From Cytophagales bacterium (GTDB taxonomy: Bacteria; Bacteroidota; Bacteroidia; Cytophagales; Cyclobacteriaceae): a stretch of 64,000 bases of DNA. The stretch lies in the NCBI GenBank assembly GCA_017303805.1, contig JAFLBQ010000002.1, forward strand, positions 248,001 to 312,000. The letters are read 5' to 3'. Below, piece by piece: positions 15,911 through 23,819 of the stretch. Positions within the stretch are counted from its first letter, which is position 1. Each line of letters opens with the position of its first letter. The position numbers were made by a program, and so were the translations under genes. The notes under the pieces are model-generated. The model searched no databases. It had not been told where the DNA came from and was given only the letters and a program-made list of their open reading frames with translations.

Positions 15911-15990
15911 GGTGCAGTATATTGCGCCATGTTTTCATTTTCTGCTTCGGCTAAAATTATAATTACCTGTAGCAAACGCCTGGCGCCTTA
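15911..15990 (+). repeat. right copy of duplicated methyltransferase 5' end
   Basis: Bases 15921-15990 pair with 14994-15063 (two mismatches in 70). This copy is the functional 5' end of the intact gene (ATG at 15929) and continues into it without interruption, whereas the left copy stops at a TAG. Together the two copies bracket about 850 bases holding the antitoxin and the toxin pseudogene. Confidence 0.9.
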
Positions 15991-17110
15991 CCTGGAACAA
16001 GAAGTGCGCGAACTTGGGTTTACCCCAGCCCGCACATTTGCCACAGGCGTAGAATTGCTGGGTACGGTAAACGATTGTATTAAACTTAATCTAAACCTGT
16101 GCAGCGCCAGCCAGGTGTTGTATTCGCTTAAAGAATTCTATTGCAACGGGCCCGATGATTTGTACGAGGCTCTCATCCGCTACCCGTGGGAAAATCTGCT
16201 TACCCCGCAAGGCTACTTTTCTGTAACCAGCAACGCCACGCACTTTACAGTAAACAACGACATGTTTGTGAATGTAAAAGTGAAAGATGCTATTGCCGAC
16301 CGCATGCGCAGAGAAACCCTAAAGCGGCCGGACTCCGGCTCCGAACTTTCGGGGGCGGTGTTCCACTTGTATTGGAAAGAAGAGCGGGCAGAAATTTTTC
16401 TCGATACCTCGGGCGAAACATTGGCCAAACACGGCTACCGGAAAATTCCTGGCAAAGCGCCCATGCTGGAAGCGCTCGCAGCCGCTACCCTACGCGCAAC
16501 CCGTTGGGATCGTACCGGTGTTTTCGTAAACCCCATGTGCGGCTCGGGTACGGTGGCTATTGAAGCCGCCATGCTTGCAACCAATCGCAAACCCGGGTTG
16601 TATAGAAAAAATTATTCCTTCATGCACCTAACCGGTTACGATGCCGCCCGCTACGAAACCGAATTGAAAAAACTGCATGAACAAATAAAGCCTGGTGCGG
16701 GGTTGCGTATAATTGCCAGCGACATAAGTGACGATGCCATAAAAATTGCCAAAGTAAATGCCGGCATTGCCGGGGTGGAAGCACTGATAGAATTTATACA
16801 GTGCGACTTTGAAGCAACCCCGGTGCCGGAAGCCGGAGGTGTGCTTTACTTTAACCCCGAGTATGGCGAGCGGCTAGGCGATGTAAGTGCATTGGAAACC
16901 ACATATGCACGCATGGGCGATTTTATGAAAAAGAAATGCCCGGGATATTTTGGTTATATTTTTACAGGCAATCTGGAGTTGGCAAAAAAAATCGGATTAA
17001 AGGCCAGCCGCAGAATCGAATTTTATACCAGTAAGATCGATTGCCGCTTGCTGGAGTATGAATTGTATGGGGGAAGCCGAAGAGAAATAAAAAAAGAAGC
17101 AACCTTATGA
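15929..17110 (+). CDS. THUMP-domain 23S rRNA guanine methyltransferase (RlmL/RlmK-type)
   Basis: A 393-residue cytoplasmic RNA methyltransferase: N-terminal THUMP/ferredoxin-like RNA-binding part (residues 1-165) and a C-terminal UPF0020 Rossmann methyltransferase with SAM motif NPMCGSGT at 201-208 and catalytic-type motif NPEYGERL at 309-316. The usual form of the latter is NPPYGERL; the proline-to-glutamate change is notable. The C-terminal methyltransferase of two-domain RlmL proteins is absent, as in the shorter family members. The 5' end is duplicated at 14981-15063. It overlaps the following gene by four bases. Confidence 0.9.
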   Translation: MFSFSASAKIIITCSKRLAPYLEQEVRELGFTPARTFATGVELLGTVNDCIKLNLNLCSASQVLYSLKEFYCNGPDDLYEALIRYPWENLLTPQGYFSVTSNATHFTVNNDMFVNVKVKDAIADRMRRETLKRPDSGSELSGAVFHLYWKEERAEIFLDTSGETLAKHGYRKIPGKAPMLEALAAATLRATRWDRTGVFVNPMCGSGTVAIEAAMLATNRKPGLYRKNYSFMHLTGYDAARYETELKKLHEQIKPGAGLRIIASDISDDAIKIAKVNAGIAGVEALIEFIQCDFEATPVPEAGGVLYFNPEYGERLGDVSALETTYARMGDFMKKKCPGYFGYIFTGNLELAKKIGLKASRRIEFYTSKIDCRLLEYELYGGSRREIKKEATL

Positions 17111-17871
17111 AGCTTTTACTTATTGTATCACTACTTATTGCATCCGCTTTTATGCAGCCGGAATCGACCACCAAAGTAATTGCACACCGCGGTGCCTGGA
17201 AAAACACCCACGTACCCGAAAACTCCATCGCAGCCTTGCAACATGCTATCGCTCTAAAATGTTACGGCAGCGAGTTTGACGTTCACCTCAGTGCAGACTC
17301 TATCCCATTTGTGTTGCACGATCACTCCATACAAGGCATTTACATCGAAAAAACAACGGCCGCGGAACTATCAAAAATTAAACTTAGCAACGGTGAGCCG
17401 CTGCCTACCCTGGAGGCTTACCTGGCTGCCGGAAAAAATCAAAACCAAACCAGGCTCATATTAGAAATCAAAACTTCGCAACTGGGAAAAGCCCGCTCAC
17501 TGGCGCTTACCAAAAAGTGCATTGAGTTAGTAAACAAAACGGGTGTAGCCTCCATTACCGACTACATCGCGTTTGATTTTGATGTGTGCCTGGAGGTAAA
17601 AAAATTAGCCCCACAGGCACACGTGCAATACCTGAATGGCGATAAAGCACCCGAGGCACTGGCCGCGGCCGGCCTCAATGGTTTCGACTACCATTACTCG
17701 GTGCTTCAAAAAAATGAAGGTTGGTTGCAAGATGCCCATCAGCGCAAGCTAAGCACAAATGCCTGGACAGTGAATGACGAACCCACCATGCGGTGGCTGA
17801 TAGAACGCAAGGTGCACATGATTACCACCAACGAACCCGAAAAACTTCAGGCCTTGCTTGCGCATCGCTAA
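17107..17871 (+). CDS. glycerophosphodiester phosphodiesterase
   Basis: A 254-residue enzyme that hydrolyses glycerophosphodiesters to an alcohol and glycerol 3-phosphate. Family residues are visible: HR at 27-28 in IAHRGAW, PEN at 37-39, EFDVHLS at 56-62 (metal-binding Glu and Asp) and HDH at 71-73. An N-terminal hydrophobic stretch (MKLLLIVSLLIASAFMQ) suggests export. The ATG overlaps the methyltransferase stop (ATGA), so the two are cotranscribed although their roles differ. Confidence 0.92.
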   Translation: MKLLLIVSLLIASAFMQPESTTKVIAHRGAWKNTHVPENSIAALQHAIALKCYGSEFDVHLSADSIPFVLHDHSIQGIYIEKTTAAELSKIKLSNGEPLPTLEAYLAAGKNQNQTRLILEIKTSQLGKARSLALTKKCIELVNKTGVASITDYIAFDFDVCLEVKKLAPQAHVQYLNGDKAPEALAAAGLNGFDYHYSVLQKNEGWLQDAHQRKLSTNAWTVNDEPTMRWLIERKVHMITTNEPEKLQALLAHR

Positions 17872-17963
17872 TACCGTTTAGCCTGCCGGGCTATCGCTTT
17901 ATGTAACATCCGCTTTTATTTCTTGCCGGATTGTAGATATTGCCCAACAAAAAAATTATTGTC

Positions 17964-19445
17964 ATGAACAAACTCCCCCGCAAGGCAGTGTTTACTTTAA
18001 TAGCAACCTGCTTTTCTATTTTGTTGGTAGCCCAGGAGCGAACCCTTCCGGCCGAATCGGCTGTAACCAGCACCGGCCAGGTAAGCATTAAAGGCAAACC
18101 GGTACCCTACAAAGTAACGGCTGGCACGCAACCCGTTTGGAATGCCGAAGGCAAACCCAGTGCTGCATTGTTTTACACGTACTACGAACGCACCGATGTT
18201 ACCGATAAAAGTCGTAGGCCATTGGTGATCTCGTTCAATGGTGGTCCGGGCTCAGCTTCCGTGTGGATGCACGTTGCCTACACCGGTCCGAAGGTATTGA
18301 ATATCGATAGCGAAGGTTATCCGGTTCAACCTTACGGAGTAAAAGATAATCCGCATTCCATTTTGGATGTGGCGGACATTGTGTACATCGATCCGGTAAA
18401 TACGGGTTTCTCGCGCATCCTCGATCCCAAAGCAGAGAAGTCAACCTTCTTTGGTGTAAATGCAGATATTAAATACTTAGGCGATTGGCTCGATAATTTT
18501 GTTTCGCGTGTTGGCCGCTGGACTTCCCCCAAATACCTGATTGGTGAAAGCTATGGTACTACCCGCGTATCGGGCCTTGCGTTGGATTTGCAAAACAACC
18601 ACTGGATGTATTTGAATGGTGTTATCCTGGTGTCGCCAACCGGGTTGGGGTTAAAACGCGAAGGCCCCGTGGGCGATGCGCTCTCGCTTCCCTACTATAC
18701 AGCCGCAGCCTGGTACCATAAAAAACTACCGGCCGATCTGCAACAGAAAGACTTACCGGAAGCGTTAGCCGAATCGGAAGAATTTACGGTTGACGAATTT
18801 ATTCAGGCCTTAGCCAAAGGTGGTTTTATCGACCCCGCCAAACGAAAAGAAATTGCTGCGAAGGTAGCGCGCTACTCGGGTGTTAAAGAAGAAGTTGTTC
18901 AACAGCATAACCTTTCTATTCCAACTTCTTTTTTCTGGAAAGAGTTGCTGCGCACTGAAGGCTTTACCGTAGGCCGGTTAGACTCGCGCTACAAAGGCAT
19001 TGATAAAAACGATGCCGGAGAGCGCCCCGATTTTAACTCAGAACTAACTTCGTGGCTGCATTCGTTTACGCCAGCAATTAACTATTACCTGCGCGATGTA
19101 TTGAAATACAAAACCGATTTGCAGTACAACATGTTTGGCCCGGTGCGCCCATGGGATAACTCCAACGACAATACCGGAGAAAACCTGCGCCAGGCTATGG
19201 CTCAAAATCCTTACCTGCACGTAATGATTCAATCGGGCTACTACGATGGCGCCACCACGTACAGCGATGCCAAATACTCGATGTGGCAACTCGACCCGAG
19301 CGGTAAATTAAAAGATCGCCTTCGGTTTGAAGGATATCGCAGCGGGCACATGATGTACCTGCGTGCCGAAGACCTGGTAACAAGTAACGAACACATTCGC
19401 GAGTTTATCAGGAAGAGCACCGCTACTGGTTCGGCCAAATATTAA
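17964..19445 (+). CDS. serine carboxypeptidase, family S10
   Basis: A 493-residue secreted serine peptidase with an N-terminal signal peptide (hydrophobic to residue 22, cleavage near VAQ). S10 hallmarks are FNGGPGSASV at 91-100 (oxyanion region), the nucleophile in GESYG at 194-198, and the catalytic His in YRSGHMMYLR near the C-terminus; the Asp is probably in the GYYDGATTYSDAK block. It removes C-terminal residues from peptides. The ATG at 17964 is preferred over a TTG eight codons upstream. It is followed by a strong terminator; a decayed copy of its 3' end lies at 21005-21103. Confidence 0.93.
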   Translation: MNKLPRKAVFTLIATCFSILLVAQERTLPAESAVTSTGQVSIKGKPVPYKVTAGTQPVWNAEGKPSAALFYTYYERTDVTDKSRRPLVISFNGGPGSASVWMHVAYTGPKVLNIDSEGYPVQPYGVKDNPHSILDVADIVYIDPVNTGFSRILDPKAEKSTFFGVNADIKYLGDWLDNFVSRVGRWTSPKYLIGESYGTTRVSGLALDLQNNHWMYLNGVILVSPTGLGLKREGPVGDALSLPYYTAAAWYHKKLPADLQQKDLPEALAESEEFTVDEFIQALAKGGFIDPAKRKEIAAKVARYSGVKEEVVQQHNLSIPTSFFWKELLRTEGFTVGRLDSRYKGIDKNDAGERPDFNSELTSWLHSFTPAINYYLRDVLKYKTDLQYNMFGPVRPWDNSNDNTGENLRQAMAQNPYLHVMIQSGYYDGATTYSDAKYSMWQLDPSGKLKDRLRFEGYRSGHMMYLRAEDLVTSNEHIREFIRKSTATGSAKY

Positions 19446-19470
19446 GTGCATTTTAAACCCTACAAGAAAG

Positions 19471-19501
19471 GCGCCCGACTAAAATGTCGGGCGCTTTTTT
19501 T
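19471..19501 (+). terminator. Rho-independent terminator after S10 gene
   Basis: Perfect 9-bp stem GCGCCCGAC / GTCGGGCGC (19471-19479, 19486-19494) with a six-base loop, followed by seven T. It starts 26 bases after the stop codon of the S10 peptidase gene and is the strongest plus-strand terminator in this part of the window. Confidence 0.95.
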
Positions 19502-19556
19502 ATTCGCATCCTTTCCTGTTTCTTACTACATTCACAGCCTAACCTATCACCTTGCC

Positions 19557-20954
19557 ATGAAAAGAATGTTGCTGCTCCTGCTTTCCGGTTTCTCGTTTTC
19601 GCTATTGGCCCAACCCGACCCGGTCCTTACACGCGAAATCTTTAAAGAGATGATCGAGATTAACACCACTCATTCCACAGGCAGCACCACGAAAGCATCG
19701 GAAGCTGTTGCGGCAAGAATGAAAGCAGCTGGATATACCGATCAGGAAATTTTTTTGGGTGGCCCCTCGCAGCACAAGGGCAACATTGTGGTGCGCCTGA
19801 AAGGCAGTGGTAAAAAGAAACCCATTCTCCTGCTGGCTCATTTAGACGTGGTAGAGGCTCCGCGTGTTGACTGGTCAACCGACCCGTTTAAGTTCGAAGA
19901 AATTGACGGATTCTACTATGCACGCGGGGCCAGCGATGACAAGGCCATGGCGTCAATCTTTGTAGCGAATATGATTCGCATGAAGAAAGAAAAGTTTACA
20001 CCCGATCGCGACATTATTATGGCGCTAACAGCCGATGAAGAGGGCGGACCCGAAAATGGAGTACAGTGGCTGCTGCAAAATCACCGCGACCTGATTGACG
20101 CAGAGTTTGCGCTTAACGAAGGTGGCCGCGGGCAAGAGAAAGATGGCAAGAAAATTCTTAACCAGGTGCAGATGAGTGAAAAAGTATATCAGAGCTTTAC
20201 ACTGAAAGTAATTAACCGGGGTGGCCACAGTTCGCAACCACGTAAAGACAATGCCATTTACCGTTTGGCTAAAGCCCTCAATAATTTAAGCCAGTTTGAT
20301 TTTCCGGTTAACCTGAACGAAGGTACGCGTGTGTACTTCGAGCGCTCTTCCAAAATAGAAGAAGGCCAGCTTGCTGCCGATATGGCCGCCATTGTTAAAC
20401 CCAATTACGACCCGGAAGTTTTAAAGCGGCTATCGGTTTATCCAAACTACAATGCGTTACTGCGCACCACATGTGTAGCCACAATGATTGACGGTGGCCA
20501 TGCCGATAATGCGCTGCCACAACAAGCTACCGCTACCATAAACTGCCGCATACTGCCAGGCGAAGATCCGGCCATAATTAGAGAAACCCTTATTAAAGTT
20601 ATTAATGATACCGGAGTTACCGTTGCCATTAAGAACGAGGCAAACATGAGTCCGCCCTCTGCACTAAGCCCCGAGGTATTTGGCCCAATTGAAAAAGTTA
20701 CTCAAAAAATGTGGCCAGGCGTACCGGTAATCCCCACCATGTCAACCGGGGCCACAGATGGGGCGCACCTGCGCAATGCAGGTATTCCAACGTATGGCGT
20801 ATCGGGTATTTTTGGTGATGTTACCGATTCGCGAGCGCATGGCAAAGACGAGCGCGTAGGCGTAAAGTCTTATTACGAAGGCCAGGAGTTTTTGTACCAG
20901 CTTGTAAAAGAGATGTCGCAAAGCAGCAAGACTTCGGTAAAGCGGAATTATTGA
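19557..20954 (+). CDS. M20 family zinc peptidase, secreted
   Basis: A 465-residue exopeptidase with a signal peptide (MKRMLLLLLSGFSFSLLAQ). The metal site is HLDV at 95-98, the bridging Asp in GASDDK (127-128), catalytic and ligand glutamates EE at 161-162, and the lid domain includes the GGHSSQP motif. Di-zinc M20 enzymes remove residues from small peptides or amides. The ATG at 19557 follows a terminator, so it has its own promoter. It stands beside the S10 carboxypeptidase, and both probably work on exported or environmental peptides. Confidence 0.92.
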   Translation: MKRMLLLLLSGFSFSLLAQPDPVLTREIFKEMIEINTTHSTGSTTKASEAVAARMKAAGYTDQEIFLGGPSQHKGNIVVRLKGSGKKKPILLLAHLDVVEAPRVDWSTDPFKFEEIDGFYYARGASDDKAMASIFVANMIRMKKEKFTPDRDIIMALTADEEGGPENGVQWLLQNHRDLIDAEFALNEGGRGQEKDGKKILNQVQMSEKVYQSFTLKVINRGGHSSQPRKDNAIYRLAKALNNLSQFDFPVNLNEGTRVYFERSSKIEEGQLAADMAAIVKPNYDPEVLKRLSVYPNYNALLRTTCVATMIDGGHADNALPQQATATINCRILPGEDPAIIRETLIKVINDTGVTVAIKNEANMSPPSALSPEVFGPIEKVTQKMWPGVPVIPTMSTGATDGAHLRNAGIPTYGVSGIFGDVTDSRAHGKDERVGVKSYYEGQEFLYQLVKEMSQSSKTSVKRNY

Positions 20955-21004
20955 GAGTTAATCTTTTTCATTAGGCCAATCCAATAACCAAACTAATGAT
21001 GTTA

Positions 21005-21103
21005 AGCCCACATGATGTACATGCGCGCTGAATATCTGATTAGTTCAAACGAACATCCAGGGGTTATTAAGAAGTCAACGGCAACGTATCGGCTAAATAT
21101 TAA
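21005..21103 (+). pseudogene. remnant of the 3' end of an S10 carboxypeptidase gene
   Basis: Reading from 21009 gives HMMYMRAEYLISSNEH, then after a frame change IKKSTAT and, in the other frame at 21089-21103, SAKY followed by TAA. This matches the C-terminus of the S10 protein at 17964-19445 (HMMYLRAEDLVTSNEHIRE... KSTATG-SAKY-stop). Only about 95 bases remain, with small indels, and no upstream part of the gene is present. It is the scar of a duplicated or deleted second S10 gene after the M20 gene. Confidence 0.85.
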
Positions 21104-21114
21104 GGAACAGTCAT

Positions 21115-21137
21115 GCCAAAACTTTTTGAGTTTTGGC
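21115..21137. terminator. hairpin between convergent genes
   Basis: Perfect 9-bp stem GCCAAAACT / AGTTTTGGC with a five-base loop, ten bases before the end of the minus-strand permease gene at 21147 and downstream of the plus-strand M20 gene. There is no T-run on either side, so it may be a weak bidirectional terminator or transcript-end stabiliser. Confidence 0.6.
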
Positions 21138-21146
21138 ACGACTCTA

Positions 21147-23807
21147 TTACTCCGATTTAATCACTTCCACAGGATTCATCCGCCCTGATTTCCAGGCAGA
21201 GAAACTTCCCGAAATAATTACCAACAGAACAGAGAGTAACCCAACGAGTAAGAAAGGCCATAGACTTACCTCCACTCGATAGGCAAATGTCTCCAGCCAG
21301 TTTTTGATAAGCCAATAAGCTATTGGCAGGCCTATCAGATTAGAGATTAACATGAGGCGAACAAAGTAGTTCAGGTGCAAAGTGAAAATCTGGATTACAG
21401 ATGCCCCCAGCACTTTGCGAATCCCGAACTCTTTCATGCGTTTGATGGACATATAAGACGCCATAGAAAAAATTCCAAGCATCGAAACCAGGATGATCAC
21501 CAATGTTCCAAACTGAAGAGATGCAAATGCCTTACTTTCTTTTTGATGGCGACTATTGTATAATTCATCCACAAATCGAGATGCCAATGGATACCCCGGC
21601 ATAAGGGCTTTATACTTTTCCTCCATCGATTTGACTAACGCTTTTTCATCACCTTGATAGCGCACGTAGATAAATCCATCCGGATATTCATTCGTCCATG
21701 GCAATCGCATTACCAACGGACGGACTTTATCATAGAGCGGACTGATGTTAATATCTGATACAACTCCCACAACAGTGCCGTCCCATTTGCCCTTTTCCTC
21801 CGGATGCGTGTAGATACGTTTGCCGATAGGATTCTTCCAACCTAATTCGCGCACTGCAGATTCATTCACAATAAAAGCGGCACCGCTGTCCGATGGAATG
21901 TTCGCATTAAATGTTCGGCCTTCTAAAAGTTTGATGCCCAATGTTGAGAACAATTCATCATCAGAGAAAACTTCATAGAGTTCCACGTGTTTCATTTCTG
22001 GCTTATCCTCTTGCTCAACATAGTACCAATCTTTCCAGGAGCCACCACCAATCCGGAAAGAACTGTTTGATACATGCGTTACATCTGGAATTTGTTTGAG
22101 CTCATGTTTGAAGGTTTGCATGTTCTGCACTGTAAACTCCCACGGCATACTGAGCACAAGCAGATTCTTCCGATCAAAACCCAATTCTTTGTTATGGATA
22201 AAACCGATTTGTTTACCAACCATTAACGTGCAGCAAATGCAAATAGCCGAAATGGTGAATTGTGCAAACAATAAAACCTGGCTTACAGATGAATTGTATC
22301 CACCCGATTTCGATTTCAGATTTTGGATAACCGCTGTAGTAGTAAACTGCCTTGCTGGAAAATAAGTAGAAAATAAAATTAACACCATCAATCCAGCGAA
22401 AGCAATTACAAGAACACGAGGCTCGATAAGCATTTCGAAACGCAGATCTGCATTGAGCAATTCAAGAATTTTTGGAAACAGTAAATAAAGCAATCCTATT
22501 CCAACACCCAATGAAATTATGCTAAAGAGCAATGCTTCAATTATTACCTGGGTAACCAACTGATGCTTGCGTGCGCCAAGCACTTTGCGCACGCCCGTTT
22601 CGCGCGAGCGACTGCTGAAATCAGCAATTGAAAGATTAACGTAGTTAATGCCCGCTACTACCAGCAAAAGAATTCCCAGTACTGAGAAGGCGTAAACGTA
22701 AATTGGGCTACCCTTTCCAAAGTAGTTATTCTTGTAATTCGGCCCGAGATAGACATTGGCAATGGGTTGAAACGAAACACTAAATCCATATTCAGTTCGA
22801 TCCGACTTTTTTATATATGGTTCCAGTGCTGCCTCAATTTTTTTAGGGAAGTCATCGCCTGGAGATTGCGACAAACGGACAAAAAGTGTTGACGCGTGAT
22901 CAACGAATGTAACCGGGTCCGCAACACTCGTTAGTGAAAATTCATACTGATCACGAATAGGCATGATGGCGCTTGCGAACAGCTGCGAGTTAGCAGGCGT
23001 ATCTTCAATAACCGCGGTAACTTCATACAGGCTAGGATTATTATTGATTTTTAGGGTGCGTTCCAGGATATCGGTTGTCCCAAATACTCTGTTGGCTGTA
23101 GTGCGCGTGAGCACAATGGCATTAGGTTTCTGTAATGCTTTCTTGTTCCCTTTGATAAATTGAAACGTTAGAACGCTGAACAAAGAAGTATCAGCTTCCA
23201 ATAGGTTCTCGCAGTTGTGCAAATCTTTGTCAATACGTAGATAGATATGCCGGGCATAACGGACGCGAGCCATTGAAACAACTTCGGGGACTCGCTCTTG
23301 AAGGATAGGCCCAAGAGGATTGGGTACAATGGCATAATTTTCAACCACTCCATTGTCTTTCCGTTGCGAATTCACACGGTAAACGTTCTGATGATCGGTG
23401 TGATACGTATCGAATGAGAACTGAAACGCTACATAAATAGTAATCGCCAAAAAACTGAAAATTGCTAAAGAAAGCCCGCCCAACTTAAATGTAAAATTCA
23501 CTTTGCTTTTTCTAATGTGGCGAAAGCTTGTGATGAAATAGTTTCTGAACATGGGGAAACGGTTTTGTTCCAGAGAGAATTTATTTCGTAAGATTATGCC
23601 GGATCGGAAAAACCTAAGTGTATTCCATAGCAACTTTCGCTTCGCTCTTCGTAGCTTATAGTTGTCAGACCACTCGGGGTGCCCTGACGACTTGAGATCA
23701 CGTTCATAGCGCTGCAGCAAATCGCCTTCAATTTCTTCGAAGAGGTGTGGTGGGCAAAACCAGCGGAGAAGGCGCAACGCCAAAACATTCTTTGATTTAC
23801 TTTTCAT
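21147..23807 (-). CDS. FtsX/MacB-type ABC permease with N-terminal prefix domain (second)
   Basis: An 886-residue membrane protein. Residues 1-75 hold the permease prefix region (FCPPHLFEEIEGDLLQRYERDL), followed by a first transmembrane helix, a large extracytoplasmic MacB_PCD-like domain, three helices with the FtsX motif SSRSRETGVRKVLGA, then a second repeat ending with MKEFGIRKVLGASV and three helices. It is probably one half of a mechanotransmission-type exporter or signalling permease. The gene starts 13 bases after its sister permease. No ATPase gene is in the operon, so the motor subunit must be encoded elsewhere. Confidence 0.92.
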   Translation of the reverse strand: MKSKSKNVLALRLLRWFCPPHLFEEIEGDLLQRYERDLKSSGHPEWSDNYKLRRAKRKLLWNTLRFFRSGIILRNKFSLEQNRFPMFRNYFITSFRHIRKSKVNFTFKLGGLSLAIFSFLAITIYVAFQFSFDTYHTDHQNVYRVNSQRKDNGVVENYAIVPNPLGPILQERVPEVVSMARVRYARHIYLRIDKDLHNCENLLEADTSLFSVLTFQFIKGNKKALQKPNAIVLTRTTANRVFGTTDILERTLKINNNPSLYEVTAVIEDTPANSQLFASAIMPIRDQYEFSLTSVADPVTFVDHASTLFVRLSQSPGDDFPKKIEAALEPYIKKSDRTEYGFSVSFQPIANVYLGPNYKNNYFGKGSPIYVYAFSVLGILLLVVAGINYVNLSIADFSSRSRETGVRKVLGARKHQLVTQVIIEALLFSIISLGVGIGLLYLLFPKILELLNADLRFEMLIEPRVLVIAFAGLMVLILFSTYFPARQFTTTAVIQNLKSKSGGYNSSVSQVLLFAQFTISAICICCTLMVGKQIGFIHNKELGFDRKNLLVLSMPWEFTVQNMQTFKHELKQIPDVTHVSNSSFRIGGGSWKDWYYVEQEDKPEMKHVELYEVFSDDELFSTLGIKLLEGRTFNANIPSDSGAAFIVNESAVRELGWKNPIGKRIYTHPEEKGKWDGTVVGVVSDINISPLYDKVRPLVMRLPWTNEYPDGFIYVRYQGDEKALVKSMEEKYKALMPGYPLASRFVDELYNSRHQKESKAFASLQFGTLVIILVSMLGIFSMASYMSIKRMKEFGIRKVLGASVIQIFTLHLNYFVRLMLISNLIGLPIAYWLIKNWLETFAYRVEVSLWPFLLVGLLSVLLVIISGSFSAWKSGRMNPVEVIKSE

Positions 23808-23819
23808 ACTTGTTCTACG

